64,000 nt of DNA from Pseudophaeobacter leonis (GCF_002087335.1 NZ_MWVJ01000105.1:1-64000); one strand, 5' to 3'. Shown: positions 10,086-20,358, counted from the first letter of the stretch. The notes: a model not told the origin generated them from the sequence alone. Made by a program: numbers and translations.

Positions 10086-12782
10086 TCACGTCTCCTGCGC
10101 GCGCAGTAACAGGGCTGCGATCCCGGTAAACACCGGGCCGAAGCAGGCGAGCGCGAGAATGTCGGGAGCGAGCGCCTCCCAGCCCAGTCCTTTGGTGAAG
10201 GCACCGACGTTCAAGTGCAAAAAGTAGGACGACGGCCAAAGTGAACCGATAACCTGAGCGCCTCCTTCAAGCGTTGAGACTGGCTGCAACAGACCGGAGA
10301 ACTGAATGGTCGGCACAACCGAGGCGATGGCCGTTGCAAAGGTTGCAGCCACCTGGCTTGACGTCATGGTCGCTATCAGCAGCCCATAGGATGTGGTCGC
10401 CCAAACATACAAGAAGGCGCCGATCAAAAGCGGGAACGGATCTCCTTTCAGCGGTACGCCAAAGATCACAATGGTCATCCAGACCAACAGCAGGAAATTC
10501 GCAAAAGCGATGGCGATATAGGGGATCTGTTTGCCGATCAGGAATTCAAGCCGTGTTGTCGGGGTCACATAGAAATTGGTGATCGAGCCCAACTCCTTTT
10601 CCCGCGCGACGCTGACCGCCATAAGAACGGCCGGCAACATGATGAGCAGGATCGCGGGCATAGCGGGAGCCATCGCGGCGATGCTCTCGAAGCTTTGGTT
10701 GTAGCGAAACCGCGGCTCGACCCGGGCAATCGCGGTTTGTTGGCTGCCGCTGCTGTCGGCAAGCACGCCCAGAAACGTTTGATGCAACCCTGTGACATAT
10801 CCCTCCACCGTCTCTCCCTTAAAGGGGATCGCACCATCTACAATCGCGAGCACCTCAGTCTGCTCGCCCGCACTCAACTTGCGCCCGAAATCGGGTGGCA
10901 GCTCAACGACCAGCGAGACGTCGCCCGCAGCCAATCTGCTGCGGCCTTCCGCAGCGCTGGCCAAGGGCTGTGTGGGCTTGAAGTAGCGCGACCCCGAGAT
11001 CTCAGCGATATATGCGCGGCTCTCGGGGCTCTGCGAGAGGTCGAGAACCGCGAAATCCAGCTCATCGATATCCATGGAAATGCCAAAGCAGAAGACCAGC
11101 ATCAAGATTGCCGACCCCAGGAACGCAAAGGCGAGGCGCACTGGGTCGCGCAGCACCTCGACCGTCTCGCGCCGTGCGTAGGCCAAGGTGCGCCCGAGGC
11201 TGCCACCGGTCCCGGCCTTCGTGGCGTCAACCGTGATTTTGGGGGCGATAACGCGCGCCGGTGGCTCTGCAGCTTCCAATACTGCGATAAAGGCGCCTTC
11301 CAGACTGTCCGCCTCATGTGCTGCGATCAAATCGCCGGGCGTCCCCTCAGCCAGAACCCGGCCTGCGTGCATGAACGACACCCGGTCGCATCGTTCAGCC
11401 TCTGCCATGAAATGGGTCGAGGCAAAGATGGTCACGCCCTCCTTGCGCGAAAGCTCGACCAGGAGGGCCCAGAACGAGTCGCGCGCCTCAGGGTCCACGC
11501 CCGAAGTCGGTTCGTCCAGGATGAGCACGCGCGGTTGGTGGATCACCGCGACGGCCAGCGACAGGCGCTGCTTGATGCCAAGCGGCAGCGTCGCGGCCAG
11601 CGAATTGCTATGCGAGTCCAAGCCAAAGCGCCCCATCAGTTCGTTGATGCGCGCTGTCCGGTCTGGGATTGCGAAAATGCGGGCGTGGAGCTGCAGGTTC
11701 TGATGAACGGTCAACTCGCCGTAGAGCGAAAATGCTTGGCTCATGTAGCCGATCTCGCGGCGCATATCGAGGTCGCGCGCATCAACCGGTCTGCCGAATA
11801 GCAACGCCTCACCCGAGCTTGCGGGTAGCAGGCCCGTCAGCATCTTCATGATCGTCGACTTACCGCAGCCGTTCGATCCGAGAAAGCCGAAGATCTCTCC
11901 ACGGTGGATAGAGAAATCGACGCCGTCGACCGCAGTGAAATCGCCGAAGCGCCGTGTCAATCTGCGGGCGGTGATCACAGGGTCTGCATTGACCTGGCCT
12001 AGGGGCACTTCATCGGGCAGGGGGTGCGGCTCTCCACGCGCCTGAAGCTGCCGGTAAGCCGCTTCGAGATCTTTGGCCTCGCCTTTCAAATCCTCCGGGC
12101 TGCCCTGAAAGAGTACGTGTCCTGCATCCATCGCAACGATCCAGTCGAAGCTTTGTGCCTCTTCCATATAGGCCGTCGAGACAAGGACTGTGAGCTCCGG
12201 GCTGTCTTTTCGGATGGCGGCAATCAGGGCCCAGAACTGACGACGTGACAGCGGGTCGACACCGGTCGTCGGTTCGTCCAGTACCAGCAGCTTTGGGTCA
12301 TGGATCAGTGCACAGCAGAGCCCAAGCTTCTGCTTCATGCCGCCTGACAATTTGCCCATCAACCGGTCTGCAAAGGGCTCAAGCGCTGTTGCCGACAACA
12401 GCGCCGTAATCCGGATGTCGCGCTCCTCCTCGCTCTGCCCGAAGAGGCGTGAGAAGAACTCCAGATTTTCGCGCACCGACAGTTCCGAATAGAGATTGCG
12501 GCCCAGCCCCTGTGGCATGAAGGCAATGGCCGAGCATATACGGCGCCGGTGCACCGGGTCGTCGATTGCTCCCGCAAGAACGTCGATCGTCCCAGTTTGC
12601 AATTTCTTTGCGCCGGTGATCAGGCTCAGCAGCGTTGACTTGCCGACCCCATCCGGTCCGATGAGCCCGATGAGACGACCGGCAGGCAGGGCCAGCGACA
12701 ACGCATCCAACGCGGTATGCTTACGATAGCAATGCGTGACCCCTTCAACGCGAATTCCGGATGCAGCACGCTCGGTACTCAT
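10086..12782 (-). CDS. rbbA: RbbA-like fused ABC transporter (ATPase-ATPase-permease)
   Basis: 898 residues; E. coli RbbA/YhiH is of similar length. Domain 1 has Walker A GPDGVGKST near residue 42, signature LSGGMKQKLGL and Walker B LLVLDEPTTG. Domain 2 has Walker A GSNGCGKST near 300, a weaker signature (LPLGIKQRLSL) and LILDEPTSG. From about residue 545 comes an ABC-2 permease with six predicted membrane helices and a large extracytoplasmic domain. Members of this group export drugs or unknown compounds with an HlyD-type adaptor; the E. coli protein is also reported to associate with ribosomes. The 4-bp overlap with the upstream adaptor gene and direct abutment with the downstream permease mark a single operon. 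Intact. Confidence 0.9.
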   Translation of the reverse strand: MSTERAASGIRVEGVTHCYRKHTALDALSLALPAGRLIGLIGPDGVGKSTLLSLITGAKKLQTGTIDVLAGAIDDPVHRRRICSAIAFMPQGLGRNLYSELSVRENLEFFSRLFGQSEEERDIRITALLSATALEPFADRLMGKLSGGMKQKLGLCCALIHDPKLLVLDEPTTGVDPLSRRQFWALIAAIRKDSPELTVLVSTAYMEEAQSFDWIVAMDAGHVLFQGSPEDLKGEAKDLEAAYRQLQARGEPHPLPDEVPLGQVNADPVITARRLTRRFGDFTAVDGVDFSIHRGEIFGFLGSNGCGKSTIMKMLTGLLPASSGEALLFGRPVDARDLDMRREIGYMSQAFSLYGELTVHQNLQLHARIFAIPDRTARINELMGRFGLDSHSNSLAATLPLGIKQRLSLAVAVIHQPRVLILDEPTSGVDPEARDSFWALLVELSRKEGVTIFASTHFMAEAERCDRVSFMHAGRVLAEGTPGDLIAAHEADSLEGAFIAVLEAAEPPARVIAPKITVDATKAGTGGSLGRTLAYARRETVEVLRDPVRLAFAFLGSAILMLVFCFGISMDIDELDFAVLDLSQSPESRAYIAEISGSRYFKPTQPLASAAEGRSRLAAGDVSLVVELPPDFGRKLSAGEQTEVLAIVDGAIPFKGETVEGYVTGLHQTFLGVLADSSGSQQTAIARVEPRFRYNQSFESIAAMAPAMPAILLIMLPAVLMAVSVAREKELGSITNFYVTPTTRLEFLIGKQIPYIAIAFANFLLLVWMTIVIFGVPLKGDPFPLLIGAFLYVWATTSYGLLIATMTSSQVAATFATAIASVVPTIQFSGLLQPVSTLEGGAQVIGSLWPSSYFLHLNVGAFTKGLGWEALAPDILALACFGPVFTGIAALLLRAQET

Positions 12783-13774
12783 TGGAATAACTCAGGCGGA
12801 ATGCGCCTCTGCAACGCTTCTGGCCATATGCTCCCCGGAGAGAGCCGGATCACGGCGATGCCACGAAGCCCGGTCTTAACATGGGCAATCCGATCCTCCA
12901 CAAGATCCTCAGGGATACGAACGCGGACGCGAAAGACCAATTGCTCGCGTTCGCTTAGGGTCTCGACCTGTTTGGGTGTGAACTGGGCCTCTGGGGAGAC
13001 AAAAGTGACGGTTGCGGCAATGGCGAAATCCGGCAGGGCATCAAGCACGATGCGGGCCTCGGCTCCAATCGGCAACAGTCCCGCCTCGCGGGCCGGGAGG
13101 AATACTTCCATATAGACGTTTTCGAGACTGAGGAGCGTCAGGATTGGCGCGCCCGCGCCGACGACTTCTCCCGGCTCCGCCAGCCGGTAAAGCACACGCC
13201 CCGACACCGGCGCGAAAAGTGAGCTATCCTCGATCTGAGCGAAAATGCGGCGCACCTCAGCCTCGGCAGCCGCGATCTGACTGTCGGAGGTTGCAACTCG
13301 GGCCCTGGCTGCAGTCAACACTGCTTCGGCAACCTGGTGTGCGGTTTCGCGGTCCTCAAAGACAGTCTCGGAGATGTTCTGCCCTGCCAGCAACGCCGTG
13401 GCACGGTCGAGTTCATGGGCTGCCCGGCGCTGTTCACTCTGACGCTGGGCGACCAGGGCTTCAGCTTCAGCTTTCATCTGGCGTGCCAGTGCAACCTCAG
13501 CTTTGGCACGATCATGTGACGCGGACAGCTCATCCGTGTCCATCTGGACCAGGATGGCCCCGGCGGAGACCAAACTGCCCTCAGCCGCCATGACCCGCGA
13601 CACCCGTCCGGCTCTGGCGGGGGCGATTTTCACTTGTTCCGCTTCAATCCGCCCATTGCCCTGCACAAAGCCAGCTGGCCACTCCGCGCCGTTCTCAGAA
13701 ACGAACATATACACCGCAGCACCCACAAGCAGGATCGCTGCGGCGGTGAACATTAGGCTAGTCTTTTTTCTCAT
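12779..13774 (-). CDS. HlyD-family membrane fusion protein (YhiI-like)
   Basis: Periplasmic adaptor of the tripartite ABC exporter, about 331 residues from the MRKKTSLMF start, which I prefer because a membrane anchor follows at once; the frame itself extends 37 codons further upstream without recognisable sequence. After the anchor comes a biotinyl-lipoyl half (IAPARAGRVSRVMAAEGSLV), a long alpha-helical hairpin rich in Ala, Glu and Arg (residues 85-175), then the second lipoyl half with FAPVSGRVLYR and beta-barrel sequence. It overlaps the RbbA-like gene by 4 bp and is first in the operon. An outer-membrane partner is not in the window. Confidence 0.9.
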   Translation of the reverse strand: MRKKTSLMFTAAAILLVGAAVYMFVSENGAEWPAGFVQGNGRIEAEQVKIAPARAGRVSRVMAAEGSLVSAGAILVQMDTDELSASHDRAKAEVALARQMKAEAEALVAQRQSEQRRAAHELDRATALLAGQNISETVFEDRETAHQVAEAVLTAARARVATSDSQIAAAEAEVRRIFAQIEDSSLFAPVSGRVLYRLAEPGEVVGAGAPILTLLSLENVYMEVFLPAREAGLLPIGAEARIVLDALPDFAIAATVTFVSPEAQFTPKQVETLSEREQLVFRVRVRIPEDLVEDRIAHVKTGLRGIAVIRLSPGSIWPEALQRRIPPELFQ

Positions 13775-14386
13775 GGTCAAGCGCCCCGAAATCGACAACG
13801 TCAGTGGAGCATATTCTAGGCCATGGCGACATACCTTGCTTTGAATCAAACCAGTGCATTCAAAAGGCAGCGGACATTGTGTCAAGAAAACCGAGCGCTT
13901 GTCGAAGGCGGAAGGCGGTCGCCACTGGAATTGCTTAGTGTACGACGGCGTATCTTTTTAAAAGTGATGATGCGGGGCGTTGGCGATGACAAATTGTTTG
14001 GGGGAGAGCCTGGGCGATCTGCGGTGGCGGTTGAGATTGGTGCGTAAATCGCAGGCCGGGAGCTGTCGGCCAGGGAGCGGTGCGTTTCTGCTGGAGCAGT
14101 CAGCCGACCAAAGCCTGCGCTAAAAGCTATGAGGAGAACTTCAAGCTGTAGAATTTGAATATTTTTGCGGTCCGCCGGATAAAAACGAACTCTGAGGCAT
14201 TACATTTTCCAACCAAGGCATGTTGTCGCACACTGCCAACAGAGCCCCAAAAGACACATGCGGTGGTGGATATGTTTTAAAAGCTGGCATTTGTTGACAT
14301 ATATCAAAATATGAATGCATTGTTCGTTCTAACTGAGCTCTTCAAAACCATCCGTTTTGACAAAAGAAAACAAGGGACTGCTTGAA
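13775..14386. other. Divergent intergenic region, no supported gene
   Basis: About 600 bp between the leftward efflux operon and the rightward autotransporter gene, so it should hold both promoters. A frame at 13823-14047 on the plus strand has no recognisable domain. From about 14140 the sequence becomes AT-rich, and a TTGACA hexamer at 14293-14298 could be a -35 box, but I see no good -10 at the right distance. Confidence 0.35.
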
Positions 14387-16650
14387 ATGAACTCACATTG
14401 CAAAAAATGGATGCTAGGCACAGTTACACCTGCGGCTCTTTTGGTTCTCACGGCCAGCCTGGCTTCGGCTGATTTGTTGGCCGACGACGTTTTGATCGGG
14501 ACGAGCGGAGACGGGCTGGTCTTCTCTGACCCGGCCGAAGGAGTTTTGGAGCCCGGAGGCAAGGCGGTTACGTTTACCCGCACCCGCGTTCCGGACGGCT
14601 CTGGCGGATTTATCTACGTAGATCCTTTTGAAGAGATCATTACTGACTTTACTGCCCTCTCATCGCGAGGAGATGTTACGAACTGCTTTATGGCCAGCAA
14701 GCCGGATGTGTATTGCGATTCAGAGGGCGGCTCAGGAAAGCGGGTCAAGACGCAGCTTACGGGGCGAGGGGCGTTTGATATGCGTCTGCGCACCGTTTCG
14801 AGCGCAACGCATCCATCGGTTGACTACTTCACCTTTGGGAAGACCTCGAACCTTACAGGTGCCAGGATTACAAGCCTGTCCCTGCAACTACTTGACGTAG
14901 ACGGCAATCTGATGGGAGCCCTGGATCCCGCCGATGCAGTCCTGTTCAATCAGAGTGCCACCGGTATCGGGCTGGGGGCCCGACTGCCCGATGGCCTTTT
15001 TGGAGCTGGCGGTCAGGAAGGCGAGATCGGATTTTTCTCCAGCGGCCGGGCTCCGCTGGCTCTGACGTCCAATGTTGACACACTTGAGTTTGGCGCCTTG
15101 AGCAATGCCGAATATGTCGCAAACTTCGGGACTGCTTTTCTCGACGACACCATGACGCCTGACGGTCTTTTCTGGGACGACAACGCGGATCCAACTGACG
15201 AGGCCTCTCTTGTTGCCTGGAACAACCATGCAAACGGCGGCTGGACCTACGGAACACTGGATACTGCGGCAAACCTCAATGCGCGCCTGACCGAATTGGC
15301 GACAACCTTGGGCGTTGATGTCGCTGATCTGGGCTATGTTGACGGTGGCCTGGTGCCGGACGAGATCGTGGCCGCTGCAAATGCAAACGGTTTGTTCGCC
15401 GTTGATGCTGTCGAGGATCTCAGAAACGCGAACCTGAACTTTACCATGACTGTAGGAGATGTCGACGGTGGCGAATTCACCGTGCGCTTGGTGCCTAGTT
15501 TTGCTCCGATCGTAAGCAGCGCGGGATCGCTGTATGAATTCAAACTCGCGGGCTACCTGGATGCGGCAGCAAATGTGCCATATTACGATCTCGGCAATGC
15601 GGCTGGGTATCAGACGGCGATCTCTGATCTGATGGCCATGAGCGCGGCTGACCGGAGTGTCGCACTGACCAGCACTGGCTATAGCTTTGCCCCCGCATTC
15701 TCAAACCTCGGCTTTGAAATGTCTCGGGACAGGTTGAAACCGTATTCAACCTCCCGTCTCAATCAGAAGGCGGCAGCGAAAGCGTGAGTAGAAATCAGGG
15801 TGTTGATCGCTGGAAGATGGGAGATGGCTGGACTGGTCTCATGTCGCTTAGCGTCAGTCAGGCCAGCTATGACGCGACCGCAGGTTCTGTTGGCTATGAT
15901 GTTGACGTTTCTTCCCTCTCTATCGGTGTTGAGAAGAGCGTGAATCCAGACGCATCATGGGGCGTGATGCTCGGTGTTATGGACGGCAGTGCTGACGTGC
16001 CAAACGGTCTCGGTGATATCGATGCATCCGGTGTATCGCTGACAGCATTTGGTCGACTTCGCTTTGGTGACGGGGGCTTGGTCAAGGCCGCGTTTGGCTA
16101 TCAGGACACGTCCTACGACTCGACCAGAAATGTTCTTGGCCAGCGCGCAATTGGCAGCACTGACGGCTCTCAGGTCTTCGGTGCTCTGCAGGCGGAATAC
16201 ATGCAGAACCTGGGCGCGATGCGTTGGGGCCCCACCGCATCTGTCGAATATTATGATGTGTCGGTCGATGGTTTCACCGAAACCGGAGCGGGCATCTGGA
16301 ATTTGGACGTAGATGGTTTGTCCGGTGACCTTTTCCTTGGGTCAGTTGGGGTGCGCGGAGAGTATCAACTTGCGAGCCAAGGCGGCGGAACAACTCTTAC
16401 AGGTGGGGTGGAATACACCTTTGCCTCGGGCAGTGACTTGGCCATTCAAAGCGGGTTTACCGGCCTGCCCGGTGCAGTCTTGCCTGTTCAGGGTGTGGAC
16501 GACGAATGGGTCGATATTAAGCTCGGGTTTGAAACTCAGCTGGCCGCCGGTGGCAACGGGGAATCTGTTCTTTACGGCGGTTATGCCGGCTCGCTTGGCA
16601 GCAACTACGAAAGCCATCGTTTACAGGTAGGGTTAAACTACCTCTTCTAA
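14387..16650 (+). pseudogene. Autotransporter beta-barrel protein, frameshifted
   Basis: Secreted surface protein of about 754 residues. Residues 1-28 form a Sec signal ending in ASLASAD. The passenger is acidic and Asp/Gly-rich, as expected for calcium-rich marine secreted proteins. The C-terminal 290 residues alternate like barrel strands, starting at GDGWTGLMSLSVSQASYD and ending in QVGLNYLF with the terminal Phe needed by the Bam machinery. The two frames overlap near 15720: the second frame reads back as VETVFNLPSQSEGG before the barrel, so a single missing or extra base there accounts for the split. The ATG at 14387 is preceded by AAGGGA. A terminator hairpin follows. Passenger function is unknown. 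Confidence 0.8.
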
Positions 16651-16675
16651 GGTTTCTGTCTGTTTACGGAGACTT

Positions 16676-16707
16676 GGCCTGGCACTCACAAGAGCGTCAG
16701 GCCTTTT
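16676..16707 (+). terminator. Rho-independent terminator after the autotransporter
   Basis: GGCCTGGC and GTCAGGCC form a stem with one mismatch around a loop of about 12 bases, followed by TTTT. It lies 26 bp after the stop codon of the autotransporter. Confidence 0.65.
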
Positions 16708-16881
16708 CGTTTGATAAACTGAGCTCATATCAAGGCCCGTTACTAGGCTCTGGTCTCATAGCCAGAATATGACGGTTACCGAAGTCCTGAGCCTGGGAAA
16801 CCAGGGGCTATGCCCATCTTTGATCCTCCGTTTTCCAATTATGGCGCCGGTCCATTTCAGTGGGAGGGCATCACATCAGCA

Positions 16882-17406
16882 TCAGGTTTTCGGGGGGAGC
16901 TCACAGCAATCGCTCTCAGGATTTAGGTCGCGTTCCAAGATGTTCGCTTTCAACGCCACAGGGATTGCAGATTTGGCATTGTCATTATCAAGAAAGACCA
17001 GCACGGCGGCCCCGGTCGCACATAACCCATTGCTCCAGACAGCATATTCCATCACGCAGCTGCTCGTGCCTACGCGGGTCGTGCGCCCCGTCACTATGAT
17101 GTCTTGTGAGAGATTGATCACCTTGAGATAGTCGACCTCGTTGCGACGCAGCACCATGGGGGTGCCATCGCGCGTCGCGTATTCCGGCCAACCGTAGTCA
17201 CGTAAATATTGCATACGCAACGCCTCGAACCACCTGAGATACACCACGTTGGAGACATGCCCCTGCGCGTCCAGCTCTCCAAAGGTCGTGCGATATCTGA
17301 CGCCATAGGTCCAGGGCTTGGGGATGCCTTCACCGCGCAACTCGTCAACGGTCAATGGAACGTGAAACTTTAACGTCTGCTCATTAGGAGATTTCAGTTC
17401 AGACAT
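16882..17406 (-). CDS. Hotdog-fold acyl-CoA thioesterase
   Basis: 174 residues of the 4-hydroxybenzoyl-CoA/YbgC-type thioesterase family. The signature TTFGELDAQGHVSNVVYLRWFE lies at residues 40-61, with the catalytic Asp in ELDAQGH. It would hydrolyse an acyl-CoA to the free acid and CoA in the cytoplasm. It is the last gene of a leftward unit containing Fe-dependent alcohol dehydrogenase, MaoC hydratase and quinone oxidoreductase, with a 40-bp gap to the dehydrogenase. Substrate cannot be read from the sequence; an overflow role, releasing CoA from stalled intermediates, would fit. The C-terminal 20 residues are not conserved in the fold. Confidence 0.85.
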   Translation of the reverse strand: MSELKSPNEQTLKFHVPLTVDELRGEGIPKPWTYGVRYRTTFGELDAQGHVSNVVYLRWFEALRMQYLRDYGWPEYATRDGTPMVLRRNEVDYLKVINLSQDIIVTGRTTRVGTSSCVMEYAVWSNGLCATGAAVLVFLDNDNAKSAIPVALKANILERDLNPESDCCELPPKT

Positions 17407-17446
17407 ATGCAGCCTTGTGTTGAGGGTGGGTTTCGCGCGCGCCGCA

Positions 17447-18619
17447 TCACAATGAAACTTCGTAAATTTGGCGCGCGTCTTGCAGCGTTACCTCACGGGG
17501 GTTGTTCACCAGAAGGCGTGTCTGGTTCATGGCATTTGAGGCAAGGCGGTCCAGATCGCTTTCGGAAATTCCGACCTGACGCAGGCCTTTTTCGAGGCCA
17601 AGATCCACGTTGAGTTGAATAAGCTGTTCGATGAAATCATCGCAGATCTCCTCGGGCGATCTATTGGTGGCAATGTCGGGGAAAACAAGCGGCGCTAGCT
17701 CGGCATAGGCTGTCGCGCACGCGGGGGCATTGAAGCGCATCACTTGGGCGAGGACCAGGGCGTTGGAAAGCCCGTGGGGCACATGAAAAAGGCTGCCGAT
17801 GGGATAGGCGAGGGCATGCACCGCCGCGACAGGAGAATTTGCAAAGGCTTGCCCTGCCAGCATCGACCCAAGCAGCATGTTCTCACGCGCCGTAATGTTT
17901 GACCCATCGCGGACTGCGGTGCGAATGTTCGCACCAAGCAGATCAAGCGCCTGCAATGCAAGGGCCTTTGAGATCGGGTTATTGTTGGGGCTTTTGGAGG
18001 TATAGGCCTCGATCGCGTGCACCATGGCATCAACGCCGGTTGCGGCCGTGATATGCGGTGGCAGTCCAAGTGTCAGCTCTGCATCGAGCAGGGCAATGTC
18101 CGGCAGGATAATCGGCGAGACGATGCCCTTTTTCTCTTCTGTCCCTGTTGTGAGGATCGAAACCGCAGTGACCTCTGAGCCGGTGCCAGCCGTGGTTGGA
18201 ACCAGGACCAGTGGAAGGCGGGTGCCTGTCGCCTGATTGACGCCATATGCTGCCTCGATGGGCTGGTCGGAGGCCGCAAGCAGCGCGATGACCTTGGCCA
18301 CATCCATCGAGCTGCCGCCGCCAAAACCGACGACACAAGCCACGTTGTTTGCTTTGGCTATCTCAACAGCCGCAAGCACGGTTGTTGCCTTTGGGTCCGG
18401 CTCAACGGCATCAAAAACGGTCACGTTAAACCCGCGGTCCCGAAGGCTGTTTAAGGCAGGCGCGCAAAGGCCAAGCTTCACAATTCCCGGGTCTGTCACA
18501 AACAGGGCGTCACGACTCTCCTGCGCAAAGGGCAGATTTTCGAGCACCTCCCCCAGCCGGGCAGCACCGCCAAAGCTCTGGCGGATGGATGGCGTCGTGT
18601 TAAATGTAAAATCTGTCAT
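17447..18619 (-). CDS. Iron-containing alcohol dehydrogenase
   Basis: 390 residues, the usual family length. The nucleotide-binding motif GGGSSMDVAK is near residue 98 and GTGSEVT near 146. The metal site is visible as D(V/A)MVHAIEAYTS near residue 200 and as HALAYPIGSLFHVPHG near 265-280. It oxidises an alcohol with NAD+ (or reduces the aldehyde), and related enzymes include maleylacetate reductases and 4-hydroxybutyrate dehydrogenases. It belongs to the leftward unit with MaoC, quinone oxidoreductase and thioesterase, so it probably handles an alcohol or semialdehyde arising in the same catabolic route. Intact. Confidence 0.9.
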   Translation of the reverse strand: MTDFTFNTTPSIRQSFGGAARLGEVLENLPFAQESRDALFVTDPGIVKLGLCAPALNSLRDRGFNVTVFDAVEPDPKATTVLAAVEIAKANNVACVVGFGGGSSMDVAKVIALLAASDQPIEAAYGVNQATGTRLPLVLVPTTAGTGSEVTAVSILTTGTEEKKGIVSPIILPDIALLDAELTLGLPPHITAATGVDAMVHAIEAYTSKSPNNNPISKALALQALDLLGANIRTAVRDGSNITARENMLLGSMLAGQAFANSPVAAVHALAYPIGSLFHVPHGLSNALVLAQVMRFNAPACATAYAELAPLVFPDIATNRSPEEICDDFIEQLIQLNVDLGLEKGLRQVGISESDLDRLASNAMNQTRLLVNNPREVTLQDARQIYEVSL

Positions 18620-18655
18620 TTCTTGTCCCTTAGATTTGTAAGCCCTCTATGCTGG

Positions 18656-19126
18656 TCACTTTTTGAAAATGGCAAGGCCAAGCCATTCTGCAACAAGCGC
18701 TGGCGTTTCCTGACCTTCTATTTCGACCGTAAGAATGTTGGTGCGCAACAGTTCGGTTTCGCTGCGGGCCCTGACGTCCTGCAAGGTAAAGCGGCCACGC
18801 AGGCGTGAGCCGGCGCGAACCGGCATCAAAAAGCGCAGCTTGTTCATGCCATAATTGATGCCCATTTCTTGCCCCGGCAGCATGGCAAAGCAATCATAGG
18901 CAAACCGACTGGCAAGCGACAATGTCAGAAACCCATGGGCGATGGTGCCGCCAAAGGGCGTTTCTTTAGCCGCGCGTTCTGGATCAATGTGAATCCATTG
19001 ATCATCCCGCGTTGTCTTGGCGAAATCATTGATCATAGCCTGGTCGACAGTGATCCAATTTGAGACGCCGACCTCTGTTCCAATAAGGGCTTCGCTTTGT
19101 TGCAGAGCGTCTTGTAGCGGGGACAT
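18656..19126 (-). CDS. MaoC-family enoyl-CoA hydratase
   Basis: The ATG at 19126 has a strong ribosome binding site (GGAAGGAACGG) and gives a 156-residue single-hotdog protein; the upstream extension of the frame is not family-like. The hydratase-2 motif is seen as DQWIHIDPERA with the catalytic Asp and His, followed by FGGTIAHGFLTLSL. The enzyme adds water to a trans-2-enoyl-CoA to give the (R)-3-hydroxyacyl-CoA. That stereochemistry pairs with the HSD17B4-like SDR encoded divergently at 20584, in contrast to the (S)-specific hydratase/dehydrogenase pair at 32-34 kb. Confidence 0.9.
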   Translation of the reverse strand: MSPLQDALQQSEALIGTEVGVSNWITVDQAMINDFAKTTRDDQWIHIDPERAAKETPFGGTIAHGFLTLSLASRFAYDCFAMLPGQEMGINYGMNKLRFLMPVRAGSRLRGRFTLQDVRARSETELLRTNILTVEIEGQETPALVAEWLGLAIFKK

Positions 19127-19282
19127 TGTTCCGTTCCTTCCAGGTGATGCAGCAACGTGCAGGATCTGCGCGTTCTTTACTGGGTCCTTAATGCACTCGG
19201 TCTTTAAGGGACGTGGCGGGCGCGAGTGCCGCGCATGGCTGGGCATTCGGTTTGCGCCACAGGGGCAGTCGCGTTTGCCTGC

Positions 19283-20281
19283 CTAGTCCATTGTCACCAC
19301 TACTTTGCCCAAAACCTTGCGATCCTGCAGCAGTTGCAAGGCCTCCCCGGCTTGCGCCAGCGGATAGGTTGCGGAGATCCTCGGTTTGATTTTGCCCTCG
19401 CCATAAAGACCAAAGAGGTCCCCCATGTTTTCAATATGGTTCTGCGGTTCCTGCACGGTATGAGCCCCCCAGAAGACACCGACAATTTGACTGCCCTTCA
19501 GCAGTGTCAGATTGAGTGGAATGCTGGGAATGCCTGCGGGAAACCCAACCACAAGATATCGACCTTTCCAGGCCAGCGCCCGCAGGGCAGGTTCGGCGTA
19601 ATCACCACCAACCGCATCATAGACAACATCAACGCCGCCGCGGCCAGACAGGGCCTTGATCTGGTTGGAGAACTCTTTTTGTGCCGCACGATCTGCCATC
19701 TCACGCGAGTATATCAGCGTTTCATCTGCCCCCAGATCGCGGCAGAACTGCGCCTTTTCTTCTGATGAAACAGCCGCGATAACCCGCGCCCCGGCGGCTT
19801 TGCCAAGCTCGATGGCTGCAACACCCACGCCGCCAGCGGCGCCAAGAATAAGCAATGTTTCCCTGGGCTTGATTGCGGCGCGGTCTTTCAGCGCGTGATG
19901 CGAGGTGCCGTAGGTCAGAATAAAACACGCGGCTTCATCATAGGGCATGCTGTCCGGAATTTGCACCACTCGGCTGGCATCGGCGACGACTTCTGTTGCA
20001 AAGCCACCAAAGCCCACAAGGGCGATCACCCGATCACCGGTCTTTAGGTGTGTGACACCGGCGCCGACCGCGTCAATTTCACCGGCGATTTCACCTCCGG
20101 GAGCAAAGGGGCGAGGGGGTTTCACCTGATACAGATCGCGAATGATTAGTGTGTCGGGGAAATTGACACCCGCAGCATGGACCCGGATGCGGACCTGATT
20201 TTTGCCGGGCTCTGGTGAGGGCATCTCTTGCAGGGTCAAGGTCTCTGGTCCGCCGACCTCTTGGCTTAGCATGGCTTTCAT
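19283..20281 (-). CDS. NADPH:quinone oxidoreductase (zinc-independent MDR)
   Basis: 332 residues of the medium-chain dehydrogenase/reductase superfamily, quinone-reductase branch. The N-terminal GroES-like domain has VHAAGVNFPDTLI, and the Rossmann motif AAGGVGVAAIELGKA lies near residue 150. The structural zinc cysteines of alcohol dehydrogenases are absent. Such enzymes reduce quinones or the double bond of enones and enoyl-CoAs with NADPH. First gene of the leftward unit ending in the thioesterase. It is divergent from an SDR-thiolase pair across a 300-bp region that holds a palindromic operator candidate. Confidence 0.88.
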   Translation of the reverse strand: MKAMLSQEVGGPETLTLQEMPSPEPGKNQVRIRVHAAGVNFPDTLIIRDLYQVKPPRPFAPGGEIAGEIDAVGAGVTHLKTGDRVIALVGFGGFATEVVADASRVVQIPDSMPYDEAACFILTYGTSHHALKDRAAIKPRETLLILGAAGGVGVAAIELGKAAGARVIAAVSSEEKAQFCRDLGADETLIYSREMADRAAQKEFSNQIKALSGRGGVDVVYDAVGGDYAEPALRALAWKGRYLVVGFPAGIPSIPLNLTLLKGSQIVGVFWGAHTVQEPQNHIENMGDLFGLYGEGKIKPRISATYPLAQAGEALQLLQDRKVLGKVVVTMD

Positions 20282-20358
20282 CGTGATAATTCCTCGTCCC
20301 TTTTTTCGTAAAACTGGGACGTGGCGTCGCCTGATGTCAATCGCAATTCGTCAATTCA

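Noticed and set aside
10695-11801. 368-codon open frame on the plus strand
   Set aside because: It lies wholly opposite the RbbA-like gene, whose minus-strand sequence has clear ATPase motifs; the plus frame resembles nothing and is typical of high-GC antisense.
14293-14298. TTGACA as the -35 box of the autotransporter promoter
   Set aside because: No acceptable -10 hexamer at 16-18 bp.
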